Positions 27,073 to 35,590 of a stretch of DNA of 64,000 nt are shown here, one piece after another. This DNA comes from Alphaproteobacteria bacterium. Lineage in GTDB: Bacteria; Pseudomonadota; Alphaproteobacteria; RF32; CAG-239. The stretch covers positions 30,361 to 94,360 of the forward strand of contig JAFVWM010000017.1 in NCBI GenBank assembly GCA_017501665.1, given 5' to 3'. Numbering within the stretch: the stretch's first letter is position 1; every line of letters starts with the position of its first letter. The notes beneath the pieces are model-generated. The model saw only the letters and a program-made list of their open reading frames with translations, searched no databases and was not told where the DNA came from. Made by a program: the position numbers and the translations under genes.

Positions 27073-28164
27073 ATGGAAGAACGTACATATAGCTCGGAAA
27101 TGCTCGTCGATAAAGAAGCTTTAGGTTACTATGCCGAAACGACAAAAAAGCTTAACACGGAATACGATAGCTTCAATTATATCATTGAACATATGCCTCC
27201 CACATACGAAAGTACCGATGCATATATCAAAAATTATGTAAAAGACCTCACTCCCGATGAACTCAAAAAGCGCGCTGACGGACTTATTAAAGCACAAAAT
27301 CTAAAAGAAAATAACGGATTGCTTGAATATATGTCCGAAAAAAACAAAGGTGATTTTCATCATTTTCGTTCTCAATGGTCACCGATCATGTGGCAAGCAC
27401 ACGAAAAAGAAAATACCAAAACCATTAAAATCGGTGACAAGATAGTAAATGCCGGCGATCTAAACTTTTCTATTGCTGAAACACTAGAATTACAGGATGC
27501 CGGACGAGATCCGATTACCGAATATCACGATTGGATAAAAGCACAAACTCATATCGAAAACAATATATATTCCAACGGTGCCACTTGCGACGAAATAGCT
27601 CAGCGAAACTTTTTCATTGATTTTATGGAAGATCGTGAAACTGAAATAAAGCGTATTGCCGATCTATATTCATCATCTGCACTAAACTGTAACTCACCGA
27701 TGCAAAAACTTGCCCAAGAAAAACTTAAGTTTACCCTTTTTAAGCTTAGTGAATTACGTCGCCTTCGTGATAAAATGAAAGCGACAAAATCAGTAGCCGA
27801 CAAATGCAAGCATAAAGAAGAACGTGAAAGATTGGAAAAAGAACAAAAAGAAAAAGAGACATATTATCGTGAAAACTATGATCGTTCTTTGGGTGAAAAT
27901 CGTTTAACCGCAACCAATAACGACTTATATAATAACAACATAACTTTTAGACCTGTTACAAAAAAAGCCGCAGAAGCTCAAGAAAAAATGAATGTTACCG
28001 AAAATAACGGAGCAAGAATGATTGAAATGCTTCAATCTTTACGAGGTATTACTCCCCCATATAAAAATAATATCAATTTTTCGAAAAAACCTATCAATGT
28101 TAAATCTCTCAGATGTTTTGACATGGTTGCATATAATAAAGCCTTGCGAGAATTAAACAAGTAA
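27073..28164 (+). CDS. Hypothetical protein, 363 residues
   Basis: No family recognised. A strong ribosome site (AAAGGAG, eight bases) supports the start. The protein is hydrophilic and lacks a signal peptide and membrane segments. A charged helical stretch at about 215-275 (KLSELRRLRDKMKATK and KEERERLEKEQKEKE) is probably a coiled coil. The N-terminal 100 residues are rich in aromatic residues and repeatedly acidic. Large size without membrane or enzyme motifs suggests a structural, secreted (leaderless) or effector-type protein; this is speculation. Its upstream neighbour is the TerB-like protein. Confidence 0.65.
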   Translation: MEERTYSSEMLVDKEALGYYAETTKKLNTEYDSFNYIIEHMPPTYESTDAYIKNYVKDLTPDELKKRADGLIKAQNLKENNGLLEYMSEKNKGDFHHFRSQWSPIMWQAHEKENTKTIKIGDKIVNAGDLNFSIAETLELQDAGRDPITEYHDWIKAQTHIENNIYSNGATCDEIAQRNFFIDFMEDRETEIKRIADLYSSSALNCNSPMQKLAQEKLKFTLFKLSELRRLRDKMKATKSVADKCKHKEERERLEKEQKEKETYYRENYDRSLGENRLTATNNDLYNNNITFRPVTKKAAEAQEKMNVTENNGARMIEMLQSLRGITPPYKNNINFSKKPINVKSLRCFDMVAYNKALRELNK

Positions 28165-28238
28165 CATCGTTTATAATTGACATCTGACAAAACTTGCTCT
28201 ATGAATTAAACAATGTAAAAATTTTTTAGGAGTTATTT

Positions 28239-28541
28239 ATGATAATTTTAGATCCTGTTTTTGAGATTTTGGCCATAATAGTAGACATATATTTTAAAAT
28301 AGTAGTTGTTCAAGTTGCTTTACAATGGCTGATTCATTTCAAAGTTTTGGAAGTATCAAACAAATATGCTCAAAAAACCGTTGAACTTTTAGACAAAGCT
28401 ACAACTCCGGTATACAACATTATCAAATCAAAAATCAAAACAGAATATGCAAATATTGATTTTGCACCGTTTGCTGTTTTGTTGATTTTGTACTTTTTAA
28501 GCCGAATGATTATCAGCATCAGACTATCTATTGCAGGTTAA
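28239..28541 (+). CDS. YggT family membrane protein
   Basis: The 100-residue protein has two membrane segments (about 5-35 and 75-97) around a soluble loop with the family-like TTPVYNIIKSK and LLILYFLSRMII. YggT proteins are linked to osmotic stress, cell division or chloroplast CCB3-type functions in different lineages. AGGAG lies six bases upstream. The DUF167 gene begins at its stop, the usual yggT-yggU pairing. Confidence 0.85.
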   Translation: MIILDPVFEILAIIVDIYFKIVVVQVALQWLIHFKVLEVSNKYAQKTVELLDKATTPVYNIIKSKIKTEYANIDFAPFAVLLILYFLSRMIISIRLSIAG

Positions 28542-28542
28542 T

Positions 28543-28854
28543 TTGTTTTTTGAAATAACAACAAAAGGAATATTGTTAAGAGTTAGGCTTAGTCCTAACT
28601 CTTCTTGTTGTAAAATTTGTGGCATATATACCACACCGGACAATGAAAATTATTTAAAGGTAAGTGTCATTAGTGTTCCCGAAAAAGGCAAAGCAAATTC
28701 CGAACTGGTATCGTGGCTATCAAAACAATTGAAAATTGCCAAATCCGATATCAATATTATTTCAGGGGAACTTGATCGCTACAAAAAAATATTGATAACA
28801 AATTCAAACGAACAAATCTTAGAAAAATTAAACTCTTTTATGCCTAAGGAATAA
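28543..28854 (+). CDS. DUF167 (YggU) family protein
   Basis: About 103 residues with the DUF167 signature: GILLRVRLSPNSS, LKVSVISVPEKGKANSELVSWLSKQL and IISGELDRYKKILI. The fold is known from YggU structures; function is open. No ATG is available, so I use TTG at 28543, with AGG of the yggT stop region just before it; a TTG at 28531 overlapping yggT is the alternative. Confidence 0.8.
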   Translation: MFFEITTKGILLRVRLSPNSSCCKICGIYTTPDNENYLKVSVISVPEKGKANSELVSWLSKQLKIAKSDINIISGELDRYKKILITNSNEQILEKLNSFMPKE

Positions 28855-28858
28855 AAAA

Positions 28859-29749
28859 ATGAGTGCAACAATTATCGACGGAAAAAAAATTGCTTCGAAT
28901 TTTTATAATAAACTAAAAGAAAAAATATCTAAACTTGAATGTGAAGAAATTCCCGTATTGGCAGTGATATCGGTTGGTGATGATCCGGCAAGCAAGGTAT
29001 ATGTTAAAACTAAGCAAAAACGTGCTCAAGAAATAGGTATTGGTTGTGAAATAATAGAACTTGCCGATACAATCGGTGAGAATGCCCTTTTAGAAATAAT
29101 TGATGAGCTTAATGACAACCATCATATTAATGGTATTATTGTCCAACTACCGCTTCCCAAACATATTGACCAATTAAAAATTTTATCCCGCATAAACCCT
29201 TCCAAAGATGTTGACGGTTTTACTCCGTACAATACCGGTCTTTTATCTTATAACGATAAAAAAGGGTTCATTTCGGCAACTCCCAAAGGCATTTTGCATT
29301 TACTACAATCAACCGGCATTGAACTGTCAGGTAAGCATGCTGCTGTTATCGGGCGCTCCAACATTGTGGGCAAACCAATGGCTATGTTACTTCTAAATCA
29401 AGATTGTTCGGTTACCATAACACACTCAAAGAGTCAAAACATTGAAGATATCGTCAAAACCGCCGACATAATTGTAGTTGCCTGCGGACAAGCCAAAATG
29501 ATAAAATCATCATGGGTAAAAGACGGTGCCACAATTATTGACGTAGGAATCAACCGAACCGAAGACGGTCTTTGCGGCGATGTTGATTTTGATGACGTAA
29601 AAGAAAAAGCTTCCTTCATAACTCCCGTTCCCGGTGGCGTTGGTCCGATGACTGTAGCTATGTTGCTTGACAACACTTATACAGCTTTTTGTCGCCAACA
29701 AAATGATGGCGAATGCCTTTGTCATCACAAAAATTGCAAATGCCACTAA
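28859..29749 (+). CDS. folD: Bifunctional methylenetetrahydrofolate dehydrogenase/cyclohydrolase with a Cys/His-rich tail
   Basis: FolD interconverts methylene-, methenyl- and formyl-tetrahydrofolate in one-carbon metabolism. The catalytic parts are normal: SKVYVKTKQKRAQEIGI, VQLPLPKHI, KDVDGF, the NADP-binding GRSNIVGKPMA and TPVPGGVGPMTVAML. The usual protein ends near residue 280; here the last residues add CxC-HHKN-CxC (Cys286, 288, 293, 295) plus His289, 290 and 296. This tail resembles the modules of the small protein before trxB and could bind metal. AAGGA precedes the ATG; four bases separate it from the DUF167 gene. Confidence 0.95.
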   Translation: MSATIIDGKKIASNFYNKLKEKISKLECEEIPVLAVISVGDDPASKVYVKTKQKRAQEIGIGCEIIELADTIGENALLEIIDELNDNHHINGIIVQLPLPKHIDQLKILSRINPSKDVDGFTPYNTGLLSYNDKKGFISATPKGILHLLQSTGIELSGKHAAVIGRSNIVGKPMAMLLLNQDCSVTITHSKSQNIEDIVKTADIIVVACGQAKMIKSSWVKDGATIIDVGINRTEDGLCGDVDFDDVKEKASFITPVPGGVGPMTVAMLLDNTYTAFCRQQNDGECLCHHKNCKCH

Positions 29750-29775
29750 AAATAAAATAATTAATAATTATATAG

Positions 29776-29805
29776 ACTCCTGAAACAAACATTTCAGGAG
29801 TTTTT
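29776..29805 (+). terminator. Terminator hairpin that also holds the ribosome site of the next gene
   Basis: ACTCCTGAAA (29776-29785) pairs perfectly with TTTCAGGAGT (29792-29801), followed by TTTTT. AGGAG in the 3' arm lies seven bases before the ATG at 29808, so the hairpin both could end the folD transcript and would mask the ribosome site of the following gene. Confidence 0.75.
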
Positions 29806-29807
29806 CA

Positions 29808-30152
29808 ATGTCAAACAAGGTTGTTTTTATGCTGGATAATGACAAAGATTTTACCAATCTTTACGGACGTTTGCTTCAATCAAAAGGCTGGCAAGTATTT
29901 GCTACCGACAATATTTTCTTGCTCTTAAACTATGCCAAAACGGCTAAACCTCGTTGGATTTTTATTGACGAAGATTTTGCCAAACATCAAGAAAAAAACA
30001 TTGCTCATATTATCAACAATGCACTTCCTTTTAATGCAACACACTATGCTGTTTTATCACAACACATTGAGCATAAAAATCGAACCGATATTGACGGAAT
30101 AGAATTTATTTACAAACCGAATTTTTTACAAAAAGTTATTCAAATTTCATAA
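29808..30152 (+). CDS. Response-regulator receiver-like protein (stand-alone)
   Basis: The 114 residues follow the receiver fold: VVFMLDNDKDF (acidic residues 10, 12), WIFIDEDF (candidate phosphorylation Asp54), YAVLS and IYKP (Lys103). The block between strands is shortened, and I cannot be sure it is phosphorylated. There is no output domain. No histidine kinase is adjacent; the only one here is at 60.6 kb. Its ribosome site is inside a terminator hairpin, hinting at low or regulated translation. Confidence 0.65.
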   Translation: MSNKVVFMLDNDKDFTNLYGRLLQSKGWQVFATDNIFLLLNYAKTAKPRWIFIDEDFAKHQEKNIAHIINNALPFNATHYAVLSQHIEHKNRTDIDGIEFIYKPNFLQKVIQIS

Positions 30153-30223
30153 ATTTTATTGCATTTGTCCTCAAATAAGCTAGACTCCTTCCGTAAAATA
30201 ATTATTCACATTTTTGAGGGCTT

Positions 30224-30823
30224 ATGATAAAATATTTTCAAAATCTTGTTCAAAAAACTTACGACATAATGCTCAATCTTTCGGCCAAGGATAATGCATT
30301 ATTGTTCTTATTTATTGTTGCTTTTATCGAAAGCTCATTCTTTCCGATTCCTCCCGACATTATGCTTATTCCCATGATACTGGCAACCCCGAACAAAGCA
30401 TGGCGCATTGCAACGACAGCAACTGTTGCCAGCGTTTTAGGCGGATATTTCGGTTATGGTATCGGTATATTTGCTTTTGATTTAATTGCCAAACCGATTT
30501 TAGAATTTTACGATGCCATGACTCAATTTCATGAATTTGAAAACTACTATCACAAATATGGCGCATGGATTGTTTTTGGTGCCGGTATAACTCCATTTCC
30601 ATATAAAATAATTACCATCGCCAGCGGTGTTGTACACCTAGACCCGATTGTGTTTGGAATAGCTTCAATCTTGGCTCGCGGAATGCGCTTTTTCTTGGTT
30701 GCTTGGTTATTAAAAAAATTTGGTGCCCCGATGAAAATATTTATCGAAAAACACTTAGGCCTTTTATCGATAATCTTTTTAATTTTATTAATCGGTGGCT
30801 TTGCCCTAATAAAATACTTTTAA
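30224..30823 (+). CDS. VTT/DedA-type membrane protein (YqaA-like)
   Basis: A 199-residue inner-membrane protein with about five hydrophobic segments. It has the SNARE-associated/VTT pattern: ESSFFPIPPDIMLIPMILATP, ATVASVLGGYFGYGIG and the re-entrant FGAGITPFPYKIITIASGVV. DedA/VTT proteins are implicated in lipid carrier or phospholipid flipping. GAGGG is upstream and a strong terminator follows. Confidence 0.85.
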   Translation: MIKYFQNLVQKTYDIMLNLSAKDNALLFLFIVAFIESSFFPIPPDIMLIPMILATPNKAWRIATTATVASVLGGYFGYGIGIFAFDLIAKPILEFYDAMTQFHEFENYYHKYGAWIVFGAGITPFPYKIITIASGVVHLDPIVFGIASILARGMRFFLVAWLLKKFGAPMKIFIEKHLGLLSIIFLILLIGGFALIKYF

Positions 30824-30825
30824 GC

Positions 30826-30860
30826 AAAAAGCCTCAGTCAGTCAACTGAGGCTTTTTTTT
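30826..30860. terminator. Bidirectional terminator after the VTT protein
   Basis: AAAAAGCCTCAG and CTGAGGCTTTTTTTT (30846-30860) make a strong hairpin with T-runs in both directions, serving the convergent genes. Confidence 0.85.
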
Positions 30861-30863
30861 AAT

Positions 30864-31760
30864 TCATCTTTTAAAAAGTCTTTTACAAATGCTTTTGTGC
30901 ACCTTTGGATGTTCAAAGTCAAACATACCCTGCTCATTCTTATAATAGGTTGTATCATCTACTTTAACGTATTTTGTACCGACATAAACATCCCCGATCG
31001 CTATCGGCTGAACACCATCTTCTGTCAATCTGTGCAAAACACCCCGAGGCTTACCTTGTTTTGTAATCCTTGCAATACTACACATAGCATTTTTACCTAA
31101 GAGGTAGCTATGTTCATATAACCGCCATGCATATGTATCTTTTTGCCAAACAAACACCTCGTACTGCTTAACACTCTCAAAAACTTTTTCATTGCTACCG
31201 TCAATCGGCACTTCAGAATTAGGCCTAAACAAATCGTAAAATTTATCAGCTCTTTTGCAAGCAAGTAATCCTGATCCGATAGATCTACATTCCTCATATG
31301 GCCCGGCAGAAATTAATTTATCTTCTACAAGATAGCTTATTACTATTCCGTCTTCCTGCTTTTTTGTAAAATATACCCACTCTGGCATATTATAAGTAGC
31401 CATATCACGAAAAGTTAAAGACATTTCTACCATCTTTCCTAATAGCACCTTTTGGGTTGTACCGGTATTGCATTCAGGAATTATAGCAAAATAATTTTCT
31501 TCTTGTCGACATAGCACCTCCCCTCTGAAAAATTCAATATGGCAACTATACGGCACAAAAGTTTCATATATTTCGCCGTTTTTAATAAAAAAGACTCTTT
31601 TCTTTTCTTCATTACGATCGCTCATAATAACATGAGATGTAGCACGAATAAAAACGGAGTTGGATGCTTGTGCAATCTTAATAAACTCTTGTTTAGACGA
31701 ATCATCCAAATACAAATGATGCACTCCGTCATCTGTAATTCTTATAATAAACTGTTTCAT
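30864..31760 (-). CDS. Tandem-paralogue protein of unknown function, copy 1
   Basis: A 298-residue cytoplasmic protein without signal peptide or membrane segment; no family recognised. It starts MKQFIIRITDDGVHHLYLDD and shares with its neighbour ordered landmarks: HLYLDD, SHVIM, YETFVPYS, CKRADKFYDLF, PNSEVPIDG, VFVWQKDTYAWRLYEHSYLLGKNAM, YVGTKYVKVDDTTYY. Predicted short beta strands recur about every 30-40 residues, which suggests a repeat or propeller-like fold. The start has no ribosome site. It lies 139 bases downstream of copy 2 with a terminator between them. Confidence 0.6.
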   Translation of the reverse strand: MKQFIIRITDDGVHHLYLDDSSKQEFIKIAQASNSVFIRATSHVIMSDRNEEKKRVFFIKNGEIYETFVPYSCHIEFFRGEVLCRQEENYFAIIPECNTGTTQKVLLGKMVEMSLTFRDMATYNMPEWVYFTKKQEDGIVISYLVEDKLISAGPYEECRSIGSGLLACKRADKFYDLFRPNSEVPIDGSNEKVFESVKQYEVFVWQKDTYAWRLYEHSYLLGKNAMCSIARITKQGKPRGVLHRLTEDGVQPIAIGDVYVGTKYVKVDDTTYYKNEQGMFDFEHPKVHKSICKRLFKR

Positions 31761-31852
31761 AATACAAATTTAAAAATTAAACAAAATAATAACTAATCAT
31801 TATTCTTATTATCACAAAATTTATTTTAATCAATCAAAACTTTCACCAAAAA

Positions 31853-31882
31853 AAACAGGCTCCCTCACAGAGTAGCCTGTTT
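31853..31882. terminator. Terminator between the two tandem paralogues
   Basis: AAACAGGCT (31853-31861) and AGCCTGTTT (31874-31882) pair perfectly, flanked by A-runs and T-runs. It should end copy 2 transcripts, so the copies are probably transcribed separately. Confidence 0.8.
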
Positions 31883-31899
31883 TTTTAATTTTACCGCGC

Positions 31900-32775
31900 T
31901 TAAAAAAAACCTTTCAACCTTCGCCAATAAGCTTTTATGGTTGTGACAGGGTTAAAATCAACTTCTCCTTGAGAAGTCAAAAAATAATACATTCCGTCAA
32001 TGCAAACATAATTTTTGCCGACATAAAAAAATCCCTTTGCAACAAGAGACAAACCTTTAGCCGTTACTTCGTATAAAAATATAAACTCATTACTGACATT
32101 AATCATGGCATTTTTACCCCAAAGATAACTGCTTCTGTTCAATCTCCATGCTTGTTTAGTTTTATCCCAAACAAAAACATGTTTTTGTTCAGGTATTTCA
32201 CACACTGATACACTATCACCTTTAATAGGGACATCCGAATAAGGAAAATAGATATCATAATAACCACCTATTTTTTTACATGCTATTCGTCCTAATTCAG
32301 GATAATGTTCAACCTCACAATATGATTCTTTTAATGAAATTATTTTTTTGTTAATAACAAAACTGATATAACCATTATCTTGCTTAAAATAATCCCATGT
32401 TGTCATTTGATAGAACTTTACGGCTCCTTTTCCTAAAAATACCGTAGAACGTTTTCCTAAGCATTTTATAACTGCTTCTCCTGTTTCATCGAGTAGTATG
32501 GCATAATAATCTTTTTCAAACCAATAGCAACAAATACCATTTATTATCTCAAAATGAGCAGAATGAGGTACTACGGTTTCAAAAAGCTTATCATTTTCAA
32601 TACCTAAAAAACGATTATCATTCTTACCCTCAGTAACGATAACAACATGAGACCCTTCTTTAACAAAAAAACAATCCTTTATTTCAGCAACTTTTATTAA
32701 ATCGCTTTCGGATGTATCATCTAAAAACAGATGCTTCATTCCATCACCTGTATTTATTACAAAAAACTTTTTCAT
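31900..32775 (-). CDS. Tandem-paralogue protein of unknown function, copy 2
   Basis: This 291-residue protein is a diverged relative of the next gene downstream. It opens MKKFFVINTGDGMKHLFLDD and keeps the landmarks SHVVIV, FETVVPHS, CKKIGGYYDIYF, YSDVPIKGD, VFVWDKTKQAWRLNRSSYLWGKNAM and YVGKNYVCIDGMYYF. The charged stop end (KAYWRRLKGFF) also matches the KSICKRLFKR end of copy 1. No signal peptide, domain or ribosome site is evident. Duplication followed by separate terminators suggests the copies may be expressed differently. Confidence 0.6.
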   Translation of the reverse strand: MKKFFVINTGDGMKHLFLDDTSESDLIKVAEIKDCFFVKEGSHVVIVTEGKNDNRFLGIENDKLFETVVPHSAHFEIINGICCYWFEKDYYAILLDETGEAVIKCLGKRSTVFLGKGAVKFYQMTTWDYFKQDNGYISFVINKKIISLKESYCEVEHYPELGRIACKKIGGYYDIYFPYSDVPIKGDSVSVCEIPEQKHVFVWDKTKQAWRLNRSSYLWGKNAMINVSNEFIFLYEVTAKGLSLVAKGFFYVGKNYVCIDGMYYFLTSQGEVDFNPVTTIKAYWRRLKGFF

Positions 32776-32848
32776 AATATTTAATTTTAATTAATAATAA
32801 TTTTTACAATCTGACTATAACATAAATTTACTATAAATCAACTAATTT

Positions 32849-33718
32849 TTAACTATTTTGTCTATCGGCAATTATCAGTTTGAAAAAATTTCTACTGCCA
32901 TCATCACTATAAAAATTCTTAATTCCGCATTCTTTAGCTGTTTTATAAGCCCTATCAAAATCAGCACCCAGTCTTTTTACGTCATGAGCATCGTCACTAA
33001 ACAAAACTTTAACCCTTTCATCTGCTATCATTTTCATAATTCTTCTGCTCGGATATGGTTCATCTCCTTGTTTATACGACGAAGTATTAATTTCAACCAT
33101 AACATTTGCATTTTTTATAGCTTCAATTGTCTTTTTCTCTTCTTCCGCCCACAAATCTTCTTGTCCCAAACCTACTTTTTTTATTAAATCCAAATGAGCC
33201 AAAAAATCAAACAAACCGGAATTTGCAGTCGCTCTCACATTTTGCCAATAACGAGTAATAAGTTTTTGTTGCTCAATTTTTGAAGATTTCTTCACATCAT
33301 GCGAATTAAATAAAATCCCGTCCTGTTCAACAAAATGCGCCGATCCGATTAAATAATCAGGTTTAAGATATGCTATCGCCTTCTCAAAACCTTTTCTCCA
33401 CTCTTCACCGGCAAAAAAATCTACTTCCATACCTTTTAATATTTTAATTTTCGTTTTGCTTTGCAAGTCATCAATTCGCTTATAATGAGACTCAAATTTA
33501 GCAACCGCTTCATCAAAAGACGATGAATAAATATTATTATAACCGCCTATTTTGGCATATTTATACATTGGTGCTTCTTCAATTTTTTCATGCACAATAA
33601 AATGATTAGAAAAACCTATTTTATTCCATCCCAGCTCTTCTGCACGGCGCACCATTTCTTCTTCCGAATTATTACCATCAAAACCGACAGTATGTGTATG
33701 AAGCGAAAATTTTTGCAT
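32849..33718 (-). CDS. PHP-domain phosphatase, histidinol-phosphatase (HisJ) type
   Basis: The 289-residue protein has the PHP metal motifs: SLHTHTVGFDG, GFSNHF, KGMEVDFF, IGSAHFV, FLAHLDLIKK, EINTSS and LFSDDAHDV. This set of His, Glu and Asp fits a trinuclear zinc or iron phosphoesterase. HisJ-like enzymes remove phosphate from histidinol phosphate, but PHP proteins also act on other substrates, and no his genes are in the window. AAGGAG precedes the ATG. It stands alone between the tandem paralogues and the ribosomal cluster. Confidence 0.8.
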   Translation of the reverse strand: MQKFSLHTHTVGFDGNNSEEEMVRRAEELGWNKIGFSNHFIVHEKIEEAPMYKYAKIGGYNNIYSSSFDEAVAKFESHYKRIDDLQSKTKIKILKGMEVDFFAGEEWRKGFEKAIAYLKPDYLIGSAHFVEQDGILFNSHDVKKSSKIEQQKLITRYWQNVRATANSGLFDFLAHLDLIKKVGLGQEDLWAEEEKKTIEAIKNANVMVEINTSSYKQGDEPYPSRRIMKMIADERVKVLFSDDAHDVKRLGADFDRAYKTAKECGIKNFYSDDGSRNFFKLIIADRQNS

Positions 33719-33781
33719 ATCAGCTCCTTATTCTATTATTTTTGTTTAATTTACAATCAAATTTGTTTTTAAGCAACAACA

Positions 33782-33812
33782 AAAAGCCTCCCTTTTTTTA
33801 AGAGAGGCTTTT
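33782..33812. terminator. Terminator at the end of the ribosomal protein cluster
   Basis: AAAAGCCTC (33782-33790) and GAGGCTTTT (33804-33812) form the stem; reading from rplO it ends in a T-run. It lies about 20 bases after the rplO stop, where secY is normally found, and so marks the true end of this cluster. Confidence 0.85.
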
Positions 33813-33831
33813 CATTTTATCTAAAGATAAA

Positions 33832-34287
33832 CTAAGCAACAAAATTTACTTTACCGCCAACTTTTTCAACAGCGGCAACAGCAGATTTAGAAGCAGAATT
33901 AACCGTAACATTAACTTTAGATGTAATAGCTCCACGAGCCAACAAACGGATACCGTCCAATTTTTTGCTGACAACACCAGCCTTAAGCAAAGCATCAACA
34001 TTTATATCTTCAGCATTCAATTTTCCTGCATCAACGGCCTTTTGAAGTGTATCCAAGTTAACAACAGCATATTCTTTAGCAAAGTGGTTATTAAAACCTC
34101 TTTTCGGAAGTCTGCGATAGATAGGCATTTGACCGCCTTCAAAACCGTTTACGGCAACACCCGAACGAGATTTTTGACCTTTCACGCCACGACCACCGGT
34201 CTTACCTGAACCGCTACCGATACCACGAGCTACACGCTTACGTGATTTTCTTGCGCCTTCGTTATCTCTAATTTCGTTAAGTTTCAT
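33832..34287 (-). CDS. rplO: 50S ribosomal protein L15
   Basis: L15 is a late-assembly protein of the large subunit. The 151 residues have the glycine/arginine-rich start [20 protein letters not shown] and the [15 protein letters not shown] signature. It is the last gene of the cluster. It is separated from rpmD by 153 bases containing a palindromic element that could lower its transcription compared with the rest. Confidence 0.97.
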   Translation of the reverse strand: MKLNEIRDNEGARKSRKRVARGIGSGSGKTGGRGVKGQKSRSGVAVNGFEGGQMPIYRRLPKRGFNNHFAKEYAVVNLDTLQKAVDAGKLNAEDINVDALLKAGVVSKKLDGIRLLARGAITSKVNVTVNSASKSAVAAVEKVGGKVNFVA

Positions 34288-34330
34288 TTTTTTAATCCTT
34301 CAAATACAAAAAGTCATTATTCAAAGTTCC

Positions 34331-34439
34331 AAAATCTTGATAAAGGGTTGTGCTACGCCGAAAATTTTGAGCGATGTGTACAAAAGAAGATACATGAGCG
34401 AAAAATTTTCAAGTATGACAACCCCTTTTGCAAGATTTT
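34331..34439 (-). repeat. Nested palindromic 3'-end element, copy 2 (rpmD-rplO junction)
   Basis: Nested stems pair AAAATCTTG/CAAGATTTT, GGTTGT/ACAACC and GAAAATTTT/AAAATTTTC, capped by the family hairpin GTGTAC...GATACATGAGC. The right end is one base from the rpmD stop. The outer CGGAGAA/TTATACG ends of the other copies are replaced, but the apical motif is kept. Being inside an operon with only four U residues after the stem, it probably acts as a partial terminator or processing site. Confidence 0.75.
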
Positions 34440-34440
34440 A

Positions 34441-34623
34441 TTACTCTTCGACTTTAACCAAGTGTTGTACCTTTCTGATCATTCCGCGAACTGACGGAGT
34501 ATCTTCCAATACAGACACTTTGTTTAATTTGTTCAAACCTAAACCAACCAAAGTAGCTCTTTGATCTTTTGGCTTACCGATAGGGCTTGCGATTTGAGTA
34601 ACTTTTATAGTTTTCTTAGCCAT
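34441..34623 (-). CDS. rpmD: 50S ribosomal protein L30
   Basis: A 60-residue protein with the L30 pattern: [30 protein letters not shown] and [14 protein letters not shown]. It is three bases after rpsE and ends against the palindromic element. Confidence 0.96.
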   Translation of the reverse strand: MAKKTIKVTQIASPIGKPKDQRATLVGLGLNKLNKVSVLEDTPSVRGMIRKVQHLVKVEE

Positions 34624-34626
34624 CGA

Positions 34627-35202
34627 TTATGCCTCCTCTGCTACTGATTTAGAATTAGAGTTTTCACGACGAGCAACAATGTCACCAACCTTCTTACCGC
34701 GTCTGGCAGCAACCATTCTCGGTGAGTTAATTGATTTCAAAGCTTCAAATGTTGCCTTAATCATATTGTACGGATTATTAGAACCCACAGATTTAGCAAC
34801 AACGTCTTGCACGCCCAAAACTTCAAATACTGCACGCATCGGACCGCCGGCAATAACACCGGTACCGGCAGGAGCAGTTCTCAAATAAACTTTACCTGCG
34901 CCATAACGACCGGCAATATCGTGGTGCAAAGTTCTACCTTCGCGCAAAGGAATACGAATCATATTTCTCTTGGCTTCGTTGGTAGCCTTAGTAATAGCTT
35001 CAGGAACTTCCGAAGCCTTACCGGAACCAAAGCCTACACGACCTTTTTGATCACCCACTACGACAACGGCAGCAAATGACATTGTGCGACCACCCTTAAC
35101 GGTTTTGGCAACACGATTAACATGAACCAGTTTTTCAACCAATTCTTCTTTTTTCTCAGTCTTACTGTTAGTACGACGTTGATCTACAGCTTGTTGTGCC
35201 AT
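34627..35202 (-). CDS. rpsE: 30S ribosomal protein S5
   Basis: S5 contributes to decoding fidelity on the small subunit. The 191 residues show [44 protein letters not shown] and [13 protein letters not shown]. The protein has a longer charged N-terminus and C-terminus than E. coli S5 (166 residues), as is common in Alphaproteobacteria. Confidence 0.97.
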   Translation of the reverse strand: MAQQAVDQRRTNSKTEKKEELVEKLVHVNRVAKTVKGGRTMSFAAVVVVGDQKGRVGFGSGKASEVPEAITKATNEAKRNMIRIPLREGRTLHHDIAGRYGAGKVYLRTAPAGTGVIAGGPMRAVFEVLGVQDVVAKSVGSNNPYNMIKATFEALKSINSPRMVAARRGKKVGDIVARRENSNSKSVAEEA

Positions 35203-35215
35203 TTTCTATTCTCCC

Positions 35216-35578
35216 TTAGAATTTCAAACCAGCACTGCGTGCTGCATCTGCCAAAGCCTTAACACGACCGTGATAAATGTAACCTCCGCGATCAAAGACC
35301 ACTTCGCTTACACCTGATTTTACGGCGCGCTCAGCAATAACTTTACCTACAAAACTGGCTGCTTCAATATTAGCTGTTTTTTTCAAGCTTTCTCTAACTT
35401 CTTTATCCAAAGTAGATGCTGAAGCAACAGTAACGTTTTTTACGTCGTCAATAATTTGAGCATACATATGTTTTCCGCTACGAAATACAGATAATCTCAT
35501 CTTTCCATTCGCAGCTTTTTTAAGAGCAGATCTTACACGACCTTTTCTTTTTTCGAACAATTCTTTTGGTGTACTCAT
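35216..35578 (-). CDS. rplR: 50S ribosomal protein L18
   Basis: L18 binds 5S rRNA with L5 and L25. The 120 residues have [23 protein letters not shown]-type [13 protein letters not shown] and the ending [26 protein letters not shown]. Confidence 0.97.
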   Translation of the reverse strand: MSTPKELFEKRKGRVRSALKKAANGKMRLSVFRSGKHMYAQIIDDVKNVTVASASTLDKEVRESLKKTANIEAASFVGKVIAERAVKSGVSEVVFDRGGYIYHGRVKALADAARSAGLKF

Positions 35579-35590
35579 TAGTTTTTATCC

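Noticed and set aside
34337-34564. Plus-strand frame across the rpmD-rplO junction
   Set aside because: It covers the palindromic element and the antisense of rpmD; no ribosome site or family match.
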